NCBI GenBank assembly: GCA_021018995.1
Contig: CM037596.1
Location: 69,047,367 to 69,111,366, forward strand
DNA length: 64,000 nucleotides
Origin: Chloranthus sessilifolius
Taxonomy: Eukaryota > Streptophyta > Magnoliopsida > Chloranthales > Chloranthaceae
Direction of reading: 5' to 3'
Shown piece after piece: positions 30,181 to 40,316 of the stretch. Numbering within the stretch: the first letter of the stretch is position 1; the number at the start of each line of letters is the position of its first letter. Made by a program: the position numbers and the translations under genes. The notes under the pieces were generated by a model, which worked only from the letters and a program-made list of their open reading frames with translations, ran no database searches and was not told the DNA's origin.

Positions 30181-31083
30181 TTAAACCTCTCCACCAGTAG
30201 TTCTTTGTCATATCCTGGTACATCTTGGTAGTACAAGGGTGAATAGCATATTTAGACTTGTAGGCCTCGTCTAAGATGGTTTGCTGAAGGTCGGCATCCA
30301 TTGGTATGCACAGAGGTCCCCTGAATAATAAGGAACTAGCCTCCTTAATTGCGAAATCCAGTCTACTGCCATCCATCACACCCTGTCTGATTTTTAATAA
30401 CTCTGGATCTTTCATCAGTAGCTCATGAAGGTGATCAAAGATTATTGGTCGAACTGTAATGTTAGCCAACAGGGCTCCTGATGCTTGTACCTCAATCTTC
30501 GTGTCATACAAAGAAAGGCCCTTTAGCAGCTTCCATCTACGGATCCCCATAACAAGGCTAGACAAGAGAGCCGAACTCTTCTGACTCAAGGCATCTGCTA
30601 CCACATTCACATTGCCAGGATGATACTGAATGGTGCAATCGTACTCTTTGAGAAATTCCATCCGTCTCCATTGCCTCATATTTAGTTCCTTCTGGGTAAA
30701 CAGATATCAGTGACTCTTATGATCCGTGAAGATCTCGAAGGTCTCTCCATACAAGTAGGGTCTCTATATCTTCAATGCGAAGATCACTGCTGCTAGTTCC
30801 AAATCATGTGTTAGATAGTTTTTCTCGTGGTCCTTAAGCTGTCTCGACCCATAAGCAATAACCTTCTTATCTTAGTTGAGCACACAACCTAAACCACTGT
30901 GTGAAGCATCACTGTACACAGCAAACCCTCCACTGCCTGAAGGAATAGCCAACACCAGTGCTTAGTTAACCTCTTCTCGAATTCTTGGAAACTCTTCTCA
31001 CACTCATCAGTCCATTCAAACCTTACATCTTTTCTTGTAAGCTTCTTGAGCAGTCTAAAAATCTTTGAAAATCTCACTACAAA
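30134..31083 (-). pseudogene. Tekay-1 RNase H and integrase zinc region
   Basis: RNase H remains (EWTDECEKSFQEFEKRL at the entry, then [20 protein letters not shown] with [12 protein letters not shown]) and the integrase zinc region (IHPCTTKMYQDMTKNYWWRG, then YVSKCLVCQ). A tract at 30837-31198 is almost identical to Tekay-2 57688-58048, although the surroundings differ much more. Confidence 0.82.
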
Positions 31084-31900
31084 TCATCTGTAGTACCCAG
31101 TTAGACCAAGGAAACTGCGAACCTCCGTCACAGTCTTTAGTTGTTCCCATTCCACAACTGCCTCGATCTTTGCTGGATCCACTGTAACACCATCCTTTAA
31201 GACTACATGTCCCAAGAAACTGACATTCTCTAACCAAAACTCACACTTATTGAGCTTTGCATATAATTGGTGTTCATGCAGTGTTTGTAGAGCAATCCTC
31301 AGATGTTGTTCATGCGCTTTCTTAGTTTTTGAGTAGATGAGGATGTCATCTACGAATACTACTACACAAGTATCGAGGTGTGGTTTAAATGCTCGATTCA
31401 TTAGATCCATGAATGACACTGGTGCATTGGTCAATCCAAATGGCATCATCAAGAATTCATAGTGCCCATATCTTATCATGAATGTTGTCTTCTATATGTC
31501 CTCGGCCTTAACTATCAACTAATGGTATCGAGATCTCAGGTCGATCTTGGAAAAGAATCTCACACCCATTAACTGATCAAACAAATTATCTATCCTGGGT
31601 AAAGGGTACCGATTCTTGATCGTTAACTTGTTCAGTTGACGATAGTCGATGCACAATCCCATCGACCCATCCTTCTTCACAAACAAGACTGGTGCTCCCC
31701 AAGGAGGCACATTAGGTCTTACGAATCTTTTATCTAGGAGTTTTGGTAATTGATCCTTCAACTCTTTCAACTCAGCTGGAGCCATTCGATATGGTGCTTT
31801 AGAAACTGGCTCCGTACCTGGTGCTAAGTCAATGGCAAACACCACTTCTCTATCCGATGGTAACCCCGACAACTCATCTGGAAAAAATCCTCAAACTTGC
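31084..31900 (-). pseudogene. Tekay-1 reverse transcriptase
   Basis: RT remains in two open stretches: 31519-31872 with [36 protein letters not shown] and [14 protein letters not shown]; and 31084-31479 with [20 protein letters not shown], the active site [11 protein letters not shown] and [18 protein letters not shown]. These are standard chromovirus RT blocks in the standard order. Broken. Confidence 0.88.
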
Positions 31901-31970
31901 ATGTAATCAAAATCTCGGTTATGATATTCTTCTCCTCTTTGTGCTCTTTCAGAAAACCTAGGTAACCACT

Positions 31971-32444
31971 TCACCCCTTCTTTATCAACCATTCAGCTTT
32001 GACTACGGAGATAAGTGATACAAAAGTCATTCGCATTCTTAGAAACCTAAATGATCTTCTCGTATTCGCTCTAATGGCAACCACCTTTCTCCTACAATCA
32101 ACACTTGCGCGATGCGTGGACAACCAGTCCATGCGAAGGATTACATCAAATCCTTGCATATCCAACAAGATCAAACTCGCCACCAATTCATGACTATCGT
32201 AATCCTTGATGGCGACTATGATTGACCAACAAACCGTATCAGTACAAACTGAATTTCCCATCGGGACTGACATCGCCAAAATAAAGTGCAAGGCCTCGGG
32301 AATGACCTTCACTTTCTTCACGAACTGTGGCGTAATAGACGAGTGGATAGACCCTAAGTCTATCAACACTCTTGCTTCATAACAAAGAAAATATCCTTTA
32401 CCGTTCATTTGCAAGGTACCTATATCGTACACATATTTAAGCAA
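31971..32444 (-). CDS. Tekay-1 protease
   Basis: Open stretch of 157 codons resembling a retropepsin: ARVLIDLGSIHSSITPQFVK at the active-site loop, then PMGNSVCTDTVC and [20 protein letters not shown], the GMDWL-type motif typical of chromovirus proteases. Tekay-2 has the counterpart at 58672-59292. Confidence 0.8.
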   Translation of the reverse strand: MLKYVYDIGTLQMNGKGYFLCYEARVLIDLGSIHSSITPQFVKKVKVIPEALHFILAMSVPMGNSVCTDTVCWSIIVAIKDYDSHELVASLILLDMQGFDVILRMDWLSTHRASVDCRRKVVAIRANTRRSFRFLRMRMTFVSLISVVKAEWLIKKG

Positions 32445-32699
32445 TTTACTTATGCGTCAAAAGTTAAACACGTAAGAAATTAGATTTAAAAACCACTTCC
32501 TAATTTTGATGCATCTTCTCTATCTAAAATTTAAATTAATGACGTAATGTAATTTAAAAAGTATTTCACCTTGAATGAAGTCATTACTATTCTAGGCATC
32601 TTGAGCTATTACGGCATATGCTCGTCCTCGTACCGTAGGTTTCTTCGTCTACAACGACCTAGGCATAAGAGCTGATGTCATCCTCTCCTTCCTAATCTC

Positions 32700-33916
32700 T
32701 AGGCAATCCTTGATCATATGCCCCATTTTCTAACATTTAAAGCACCTGCGTGTACCCCGCCAACAATCTGCAGTCTTGTGAGATTTGCCACACCTAGCAC
32801 ACGTCGCAGCTGGGGTAGATGATGCTGCCCTAGAGAATCCTGGAGTAACTGACACTCCAGTAGTAGTTGTAGGGCTCTCATAACGGATCGGTCTCACAGA
32901 CGTAGGCAAAGGTAGCCTAGAGTAATTAGTCTGAGGTGGTCTGGAGTAATGGGTCTGCGTAAACTGCCTCTAAGTAGGTGCTACGAATCGTGGTTTTTTG
33001 TTCACCGATTCATAGTTGCCTAACATCCCCTGACCTGCCTTACCCTTGTTCTGTTGGTCTCGCCTCTTATTCATATCTTCAATGGCTTTCTTGGCAACCA
33101 ATGCCTTTCCCATCACTTCTGCATAAGTCTCTAGTTCTAACACAATGATTCTATCACGTAGCGGCGTCAAACCACTTTCAAATTTATTGGCCTTCATAAG
33201 TTCAGTGGCCACATAATCCGGGCAAATCTTGATAACCTTACAAACTCTAGACCATATTCTCGTACAATCATCACCCATTGCTCCAAGGTCATAAACCTTG
33301 TTACCATCTGATTTTTAATCTGCTTTGGGAAATATCCTTTGTCAAACACTTCAACGAATTCTTCCCATGTCCATAACCCACTTGGGTTCTCTTACTCTCT
33401 CTTCAATAATACCGACTTCCACCATGGGTCGGCATCTCCCTCAAATTGAAATGAAGCCCAACTCACCTTCTTTGCCTTGGTACAAGGCAATCTCTGCAGG
33501 AGCTTCTCAATCTGATTCATCCATTTTTCTGCCTCCAATTGATCCGTTTGATCATAGAAACTAGGAGGTTTCAATCTCTTAAACTCAACGAATCCGGTCT
33601 GATGTGGTAGAGGAGGTGGAACTAGAGGTGTAGGTGGCATCTGCTGATGGTTATTGGCATTATTAGTTGCTAATAACGCTGTCTGTTGAGCCATGGCAGT
33701 CGCCACAGCTTCCATAGCCAACGCCATCCTCCGTCTATCTTCTCTTTCTTCGTTCCTTTTCGGATTCATCTCGTCCGGAGCACTCCTTTCTGGAACCTCT
33801 CTATCCCCCAATGGTACTCTATTGGAACTAGAGGGAAACTCATCCCCACGCCTCAAGTTCCTACTATGGCCGCTCCTTGGTCGCCCCCTTCCTCTACCAG
33901 ACATGACGTTTTGCAA
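32700..33916 (-). pseudogene. Tekay-1 gag
   Basis: Gag remains. The N-terminus is basic (MSGRGRGRPRSGHSRNLRRG), then a long charged segment EERED-RRRMAL, then the capsid entry FVEFKRLKPPSFYDQTDQLE with AEKWMNQIEKLL. A later capsid part lies at 32970-33278, and CCHC remains at about 32720-32810 (better kept in Tekay-2, CAKCGKYHKTADC). Broken. Confidence 0.82.
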
Positions 33917-34014
33917 TATGAAACTAAAGTTTCATTAGCAGAAGGCTCCTTTACTCTGACAAAATCTTAAACATATAATCTACATCTAAGGCTTGTCAGA
34001 AATCTCTAAAGCAA

Positions 34015-34030
34015 ATGCTTTGATATCAAC
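34015..34030 (-). other. Tekay-1 primer binding site
   Basis: On the minus strand GTTGATATCAAAGCA follows the LTR end GGCTGTCACA. It is a degenerate form of the TGGTATCAGAGC site complementary to initiator methionine tRNA, used by many Ty3/gypsy and copia elements. Confidence 0.6.
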
Positions 34031-35574
34031 TGTGACAGCCTAAATTACCGCGCCCTAAAACTCGCGCCGTCAGATCAGCCCTTACGGTCGATCCCCTTAT
34101 ACTAACGGAACGCTTGGTACATCCACACACAAAGCAGAATAAAGCATACATCTAAATAAGTAGGCGGAGTCATCACAAGAAATAAATCTCCATTTCTACA
34201 TAAGACAACTGAAAAGATAACAAAAGACAGTTCTAACCCCATGCAGCTCACATGGCCAAATGAACCGAATCGAATCATTAATGAAACAATCGTCACCAAC
34301 ACATGGTTCGCAAAACAATATACTGTGACATATACAAGTATTCTTATAAAACAAAACTGGCTGGACGTACCAATCCTTACAATTAAACTCTCAAAATAAG
34401 GCTAGCGCAATAAAAATCTCCTAGAAGAACTCCTTTGGAGGGGGCTCAGTCTCCTCCAGAATATACTCTGGGTCCTCAGGATCTACATCCTCAGTACCCG
34501 TCACTACCTTTATACCTGTGATGTATATTCGAAGTGTGAGCTACATCTAAGCTCAATAGGGAAACATAAGCAACATGCATATAATAATATCAATTATTAA
34601 ACTTCATGACATAATAAAAAACATGCTTATCTTACGAGATTCACAATTTCTTACAAGGATTTACAATTTAAAACTATTTAAATTGACAAAAATGAATATT
34701 AGATGCAAGTTTCAAAACACGCTAATTATGGTTACTCAAATTGTTCCCTTAATGCACACACTTAAACAAATCACTTAAATAATCTCTCGAGCAAATATAG
34801 CATCGAGAGCCGCATATTATACCGATGGAATACCCCAAACATCGTCGTTCAATGAACAATTCTCACAATGTGCCCAAGCCCCTTCGAATTAGACAACTTG
34901 TGCCGAACAAAGTATTTCCACAGATTGAAAATCAAAGAACGACTATCCCAGCGAACCGGAGCACAATTACGGATATCCCGCTATACCGGTCACGGGTATA
35001 CCGCCGCGTTGGTAGGGCATTCAACACATGAACCTTAAATCAAAGTGCGAAATTAACATATAGTTTTTCATCATATATTTGTGATAATTTATACTAAATT
35101 TGCTTTAAAGTCACACACACACATATCTCATTTTGCTGAGTTCATAGGTACCCATTTCTGATGTCACACACGTATTTCTGCTTCTTATTGAGGTCACATG
35201 CTGAACTTATTTGGTTTCATACACACACTTGTGGTTTCTTCATAGTATAAATATTCATATGCTTTTTATGTTTAAAGAACATAACAAAATTTATGCTAGA
35301 TGATTTGCGAAGATCACACAATCACACACCTTTCTATCATATCACAAAGGTCATGCTAAACGAAATGAAATGCACATATTACTGAGTATTCCCTATCTCA
35401 CACGAAGTCACACGAAAGTTCCTTATCTCAAGCTATCTCTCCTAGCTCATACTCATCCTCCTACCTAACACGCGTAAATCCACAAACCATACGTCAAAAA
35501 TAACGTAAAACAGGAAGATATAAGCTCTCCCCCAAAGTCCTCAAAATAAAACACAACAAAATCTTAGGTTTGCC

Positions 35575-35950
35575 TAAATCGATTGATCGATCCTCAAATT
35601 GATCAATCGGATTCTCAAATTAATCGATCGAAATACATTTCGATCAGTCGGTTCCCCCTGAAACCACTAATTCTGGAGCCATAATCCGATTGATCGATTT
35701 TCAAATCGATCGGTCAAAATTTCAAATCAATTGATCGAACCTTATTTTGATCGTTCGGTTCACTCATAAAACGTTTAACACATACACTATTTTTCTTAAA
35801 TCGATCGATCAATGTCTGAATCAATCGATTGGTTTACAAATCAATCGATCGAACTATATTTCGATCGATCGGTTTCTCTAGAAACCTTTATACCTTCACT
35901 CTTAACAAAATCGATCGTTCGATAACTTATTTCGATCGATCGGTTTTTCC
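35575..35950. repeat. ATCGATCGAT-rich array in shared Tekay LTR
   Basis: Dense AATCGATTGATCGAT, AATCGATCGATCGA and GATCGATCGGTTT variants. On the minus strand it lies downstream of the LTR TATA box, that is, in the transcribed leader. Confidence 0.85.
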
Positions 35951-36307
35951 AGATTCTCCCTAATCACGGTTTCTAACTTCTCAACCTATTTTCTTTCAAA
36001 CTAAATCTCTTTCTTTTATCTTCTCTTTCAAATGCACACAACAAATCAACACACATATAGTTCACAGCTTAATTCATAGTTCTTACCTTGCAAATCGATC
36101 GGATCCTCGATCCATAGTTCACACTCAGACTAGGGCTTGGACAAATGGGAACTTGGACTTCCTTTGATCTAAAACCCCTTTAACTACGCATCCCGTTCTG
36201 ATCTTGCATGCACATGTACACATTCAAAGCAAACTCCCTTGTCTTTCTTCTCATTTACTCTCTCTCAACAACCAATGCAAGGGAATTTATTTCTCTTATA
36301 TTTTAAC

Positions 36308-36314
36308 TTATATA
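36308..36314 (-). promoter_or_regulatory. TATA box of shared Tekay LTR
   Basis: TATATAA on the minus strand, inside AAGTATATAAGTTAAA. The other LTR has the same at 62725-62731. A splice-donor-like GCAAGGTAAGAA follows downstream at about 36081-36089. Confidence 0.5.
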
Positions 36315-36766
36315 CTTAAAAGCTTATAAGTTTGGGTGTTAAGCATAAACACCGAACCGCGGTGCCCGCTACTTCATCTACGGTTCACACACATTGTAAT
36401 CTTCTCTTCTAAATAAAAAACTTAACTTAACTTATCTCACATTAATATTTTAATATTTTATCATATTCGGTGCGTTTAGAGAATTCAATCCTTTAACAAG
36501 GACTTAGTCAAGTCATAACTTATATAATAGTTCTAGCCAAGGCTAGACCAAACAACTATCTAATCAACATAACACATCACACACAGAAATCATGATATTC
36601 ATCATCACATGCTAAACATGCAGGTCAATTTTACCCGTCTGCTGTACCTACATGAAAACATATCTACAACGTACACATTATCCATATAAATTTATATAAA
36701 TTAGTAATATGTCATAGAAATTGTAAATTTACCATCTATTCACATCCAAAAAGTTATATATATCCC

Positions 36767-37176
36767 ATCGAAAGGTGGCAGCCATGCCACAATAGTTTAT
36801 CCATTCAAAGAGTGGCAACCATGCCACAATAGTTCAAAGAACTTCCCTGTTTGAATTACATAAATTCAAAAACTAACATGACAGAACACCCAAAATATCA
36901 CCTATACCCCACATAATTCCCACTCAAGTCGTCGCGTCACCAGGCTGGTCATCACCCTCCTCGGGTCTGCCTGCGCTAGAACTAGATACCTCTGGAATCC
37001 ATGCCTGTGCCGCTAGGTGCTGCAGGTAATCTGCAGGATACGCTGCAGGTAATCTGTAGGATACATCAAACACATCATCTCGGTGAACAGGGCATCATGG
37101 TAGTCTAATCAGCGACTCATCAAACGATTATTATCACTCATTTGACGAGTGTTATCAGCCACTAGGGCGAAAACAT
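36767..37176 (-). mobile_element. Tekay-2, tail piece (end of extra ORF copy 2)
   Basis: Matches 26706-27092, the C-terminal end and downstream sequence of the extra ORF in Tekay-1. The match starts at CCATCGAAAGGTGGC and stops at GGGCGAAAACAT, where the Ogre-C LTR begins. The rest of Tekay-2 resumes at 54450. Confidence 0.88.
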
Positions 37177-37562
37177 TGTAGACACCCAAATTCGGCCAAA
37201 GGCCTGATCAGTCTGTACTCCGAGAGAGATGCACTCCTGTGCTTCCGATGGCACCCTTGAACCCTTAGAAACCAACCTAGACCTTTAGGAATCACCCTGA
37301 ACCCATTAGAACCATTCCCCTAACCCTTAGAGATCACCCCTAAACCCTAGGATCCCTTCCTAGACCCAACTTAAACCCTTCTGAGCAATTGATGGGAGGA
37401 GAGCTATAAAATTTTATCTAGACCATTACTGAAGAGAAGCCCCATACCATTTGAAGGAGGACTTCTCCAGCTTTCCATCAAGCTAAAGATCACCCAATTT
37501 GGAGTTGTGGTTCAAAAGTTATGGCCAATTGAAGTTTCACATAAAATTATAACTTTTGCTCA

Positions 37563-37778
37563 GGCGTATGTATTAAATATGCCCAACAAATTTGGCCCCA
37601 TTTTGGTCAGGCGTATATATTATATACGCCTGGTATTTTTGGGCCAAATTTGGCCTGGCATATATAATACATACGCCCAGCATAGGTAGGGCCCACCACG
37701 GACACCCACCTTCTCAGATCTCCTCTGGTTTTCATAGAAATCACTGTAAATAAACTGGGCATATGTAATATATACGCC
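37563..37778 (+). repeat. Four GGCGTATATA near-palindromes in LTR
   Basis: About 21-base near-palindromes made of GGCGTATATA and its reverse complement around a central A or T, at about 37563-37583, 37610-37630, 37657-37677 and 37758-37778. All lie 280-500 bases upstream of the TATA box, in U3. Confidence 0.85.
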
Positions 37779-38056
37779 CAGCTTAGCTACAGTAACTGTC
37801 ATCAAATGCTCAAATTTCCTCCATTTGGTTTGACCTTTTGACCATCCCCTTGGTTGATGTGGGTGTCTTAAGGTTGGTTGCACCCCCTTTGAGTTTATTG
37901 GCAACCCTTAAGTCACCCATGGTCTCACCCCATCATCTGCCATTGAAACCAGTTTCCCAAACCCCTAGGACCCTAAAAACCTAGAAAACCATAGATGGAG
38001 GATTACCTAATTGCTAAACCAATTAGCTCTTAAGTAACCCTCTAACCCACCTCTTC

Positions 38057-38066
38057 TATATAAATA
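38057..38066 (+). promoter_or_regulatory. TATA box of Ogre-C LTR
   Basis: TATATAAATA followed by GAGAGGCCC; transcription would start about 30 bases downstream. Confidence 0.65.
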
Positions 38067-38791
38067 GAGAGGCCCTCCTCTTCCCAAAGGGTTGAAAAAT
38101 TAAGGTGGAAAGTTAAGCTTAAGAGAGAGAGAGAGCCCAAGTGAGAGAAAATATTATTTATTTTACATTTTTCAACCAGAATTTCAGCATGCTTAGTTCA
38201 TCCTTTTCATCCCTTTTCAATCATTAGATCACTCCTTTTTAGTCAAGCTTAGTCCCTAGCTTCATCCTACACATCCTATCTACCGAATCCTAACATTAGA
38301 ACCTATTCCTCTACCGTTTAAACCACATAAAGCCATTAGACGCACACCGAAGCGAAGGTCTTACACGGTGCAACAAGGGCCCGTGAGCTTTGGCTCACCC
38401 CTCTCTTCCTCTACCCTCTTGGTGTTTCCTCCGTCCAAGGATTCAAGCCGTTACGCCGCCAAAATTTCGGTTTGGCTCAAAGCTTGATAGGACCGTATTG
38501 CCTTCGGGCAAGGGGAAGCTCTGCCCATTTATTTTTATTTTGGCCATAGATAGAGACCGCTACGTGCGGATTGATCGGGTGCCTAAATCCTTCCCGATCG
38601 ATAACCGAAGCCCCTACCCTAGAGCCTTTGGCAAAGACCGGTAAATCAGAGTCATATTTAGCACTTCGGTACTCAAAATATTGATTTAAAGGTTTTCCGG
38701 GTCACCAAAAGCTCCGGGTGGCGACTCTACATTTTATTCTATCGCGAGCGCATCACCGCGACGGGTTCGAGAGAATCCATGGTCGCAGAGA

Positions 38792-38809
38792 TGGCGACTC
38801 TGCTGGGGA
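38792..38809 (+). other. Ogre-C primer binding site
   Basis: TGGCGACTCTGCTGGGGA, 4 bases after the LTR end. Its first nine bases complement the GAGTCGCCA acceptor end expected of certain plant arginine tRNAs, the primer type reported for Ogre; not checked against a tRNA set. Confidence 0.75.
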
Positions 38810-38919
38810 TATCACCCTAGCGCTTCCCCTCTTGTTGGCTTTTTTAATCTTTTCTAACCATTGCTGTTTTTTCTAATTTTTTGCTGTTTTTCCTTCATTT
38901 TTGTTGTTTTTACTAACAT

Positions 38920-39265
38920 ACTTACCCCTACATTTCGGTTTTAAATTTTAGTATTTTTGCCTAGTCACTTGACTGACACAATTTTTTACTTACCCCTACG
39001 TTTCGGCTTTAAATTTCAGTAATTTTTGCTTAGTCACTTGATTGGCACCTTTTTTTACTTACCCCTACGTTTTGGCTTTAAATTTCAACAATTTTTGCCT
39101 AGTCACTTGACTGGCGCCTTTTTTACTCACCCCTACATTTCGGCTCTAAATTTCAGCAATTTTCGCCTAGTCACTTGACTGGTACCTTTCTTACTTACCT
39201 TTATGATTCAGTTTTAATTTTCAGCACTTTATATTTCTCGTCTAGTCGCTTGACTGGCCCCGTCT
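38920..39265 (+). repeat. Leader tandem repeat, about five units of roughly 67 bases
   Basis: Each unit runs ACTTACCCCTACRTTTCGGC, then TTTAAATTTCAG, then TTTTGCCTAGTCACTTGACT. Units begin near 38920, 38988, 39056, 39124 and 39190. Ogre-B has three related units at the same place. Confidence 0.88.
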
Positions 39266-39543
39266 TTTTTCTTACTTGTCATATCCTAACAGTGGACGCC
39301 GACTCGTTGAGGCAGCACGGGCTTGTCATCCCCGACCCGATTTTGGACTTAAATTCACTCCCCTTTAAAAATCTGTAATTAAAAGTGAACCAACAGTGTG
39401 GGGACATAATTAAATTTGTTTTTACGTATTTTGGGTAGTTTTCGGGGGGTTTAGGCACAGATATAACTTACCCGATTCCCAGTAAAGCGGCAGCCCTAGT
39501 GGTGATGATCCTGAAAAGAACCACCTCTTCCAATACCTGAGAA

Positions 39544-39555
39544 GGCGCTTGTGCC
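39544..39555 (+). other. Conserved leader palindrome
   Basis: GGCGCTTGTGCC inside the block CTGAGAAGGCGCTTGTGCCG. Ogre-B has GGCGCTTGCGCC (minus strand, 20590-20601) in the same context. The flanking 90 bases are also shared, whereas nearby leader sequence is not. Confidence 0.6.
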
Positions 39556-39781
39556 GGAGGTATATCGGTTGGGTTGCCAATTCTGATCAAGCCGTAAAAC
39601 CCGCAATGGTGAGAGCGTAGACAGCCCGAATTCAGCCGTGTATCCCTAGGAAGCGGAAAGGAGTGACCCAATAACATACACAGTAGTCCCCGGGAGCATC
39701 CCTCCCAGGAAACCAGTTCAAAAGACTCATTGTGGGCTTGCTGTTCACTGTCAAAACAAGCTGACAGAACTGTCTTTGCCA

Positions 39782-39920
39782 GGCGTATATAATATATATG
39801 ACCAAAATCGAAATACTCGCGTATATAATATATATGACCAATCGATTTAAGCGGTATATATAATATATACGCCCAGTCAAATCTGCTTAGTTTTGGTCAG
39901 ACGTATATAATACATACGCC
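39782..39920 (+). repeat. Four GGCGTATATA near-palindromes in leader
   Basis: Copies at about 39782-39800, 39818-39836, 39851-39872 and 39900-39920; some arms are degenerate (ATATATATGACC instead of TATATACGCC). Confidence 0.8.
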
Positions 39921-40316
39921 CAGTATATACTAGGTTCAGGCAGCCCGATCTGAGGCCCAATCCACCACTCAAGTTCCCCGATTAGCGGTATTAGTGCCAC
40001 AGTAGCCTCCCGCATTTCGTAACACCCAATATGCCCCCGCCCAGTCAAAAGAAGGCGACTTCTCATTGATTTGCTCTGGGGGATCGGGTCGTTTGCGTGG
40101 ATTCCCTCACCTTCAATAGAACGAAAGGGTTCCCTTTCGCTTCTTCCGAAGTGTGTCGGATCCAGCCGTGGGACCTACTAAAGGTGCATATATCACCCGA
40201 GATGGGAATTTTTTTAGGGCACCAGATCATCAATCATTTAAATAGGGGAGATAATTTTCATTTGAAAAATAAAAAATATATATATATATATGTAGAAAAA
40301 TCAATAAGTCGTATAT

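Larger units (their letters stand above)
26705..36766 (-). mobile_element. Tekay-1 (chromovirus Ty3/gypsy)
   Basis: Minus-strand Tekay-type element in tandem with Tekay-2. In reading order it has an LTR (about 36766-34031), a methionine-tRNA-type primer site, gag, protease, RT, RNase H, integrase with a chromodomain-like end, a spacer with an ATCGATCGAT-rich array, and an extra sense ORF. Ogre-A's 3' LTR directly abuts it at 26704. The LTR also serves as the downstream LTR of Tekay-2. Coding parts are broken in many places; overall divergence from Tekay-2 is about one base in nine to ten by eye. Confidence 0.85.
34031..36766 (-). repeat. Tekay LTR shared by Tekay-1 and Tekay-2
   Basis: On the minus strand it ends GGCTGTCACA at 34031 and matches the Tekay-2 LTR (60456-62950) up to about 36473 at roughly 88-90 percent by eye. 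The remaining 290 bases (36474-36766) differ from the other LTR; they include CTAGCCTTGGCTAG and read like further LTR sequence, but the exact start is uncertain. Inside are a TATA box (36308-36314), an ATCGATCGAT array and a block with ACGGGTATACCGC (34994-35006). There is no gene in this 2.7 kb; the frame at 34825-35031 is a shadow. Confidence 0.8.
37177..38787 (+). repeat. Ogre-C 5' LTR
   Basis: Begins TGTAGACACCCAAATTCGGC and ends GGTCGCA, 4 bases before the primer site. Contents are AACCCTTAGAnACC-type short repeats near the start, four GGCGTATATA palindromes (37563-37778), a TATA box at 38057-38066, and the terminal block shared with Ogre-A and Ogre-B. Length 1611 bases. Confidence 0.93.
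38810..40316 (+). other. Ogre-C 5' leader
   Basis: Noncoding, 1.5 kb. It holds tandem repeats (38920-39265), a block conserved with Ogre-B (about 39460-39610), four GGCGTATATA palindromes (39782-39920) and a TA microsatellite (40268-40291). Confidence 0.75.

Noticed and set aside
35575-35950. CRISPR-like array (regular short repeats)
   Set aside because: Repeats are degenerate, overlap, occur in both orientations and have no uniform spacers; this is a plant LTR.
38792-38809. Possible tRNA gene near the LTR end
   Set aside because: Only the primer-binding complement is present; no cloverleaf surrounds it.
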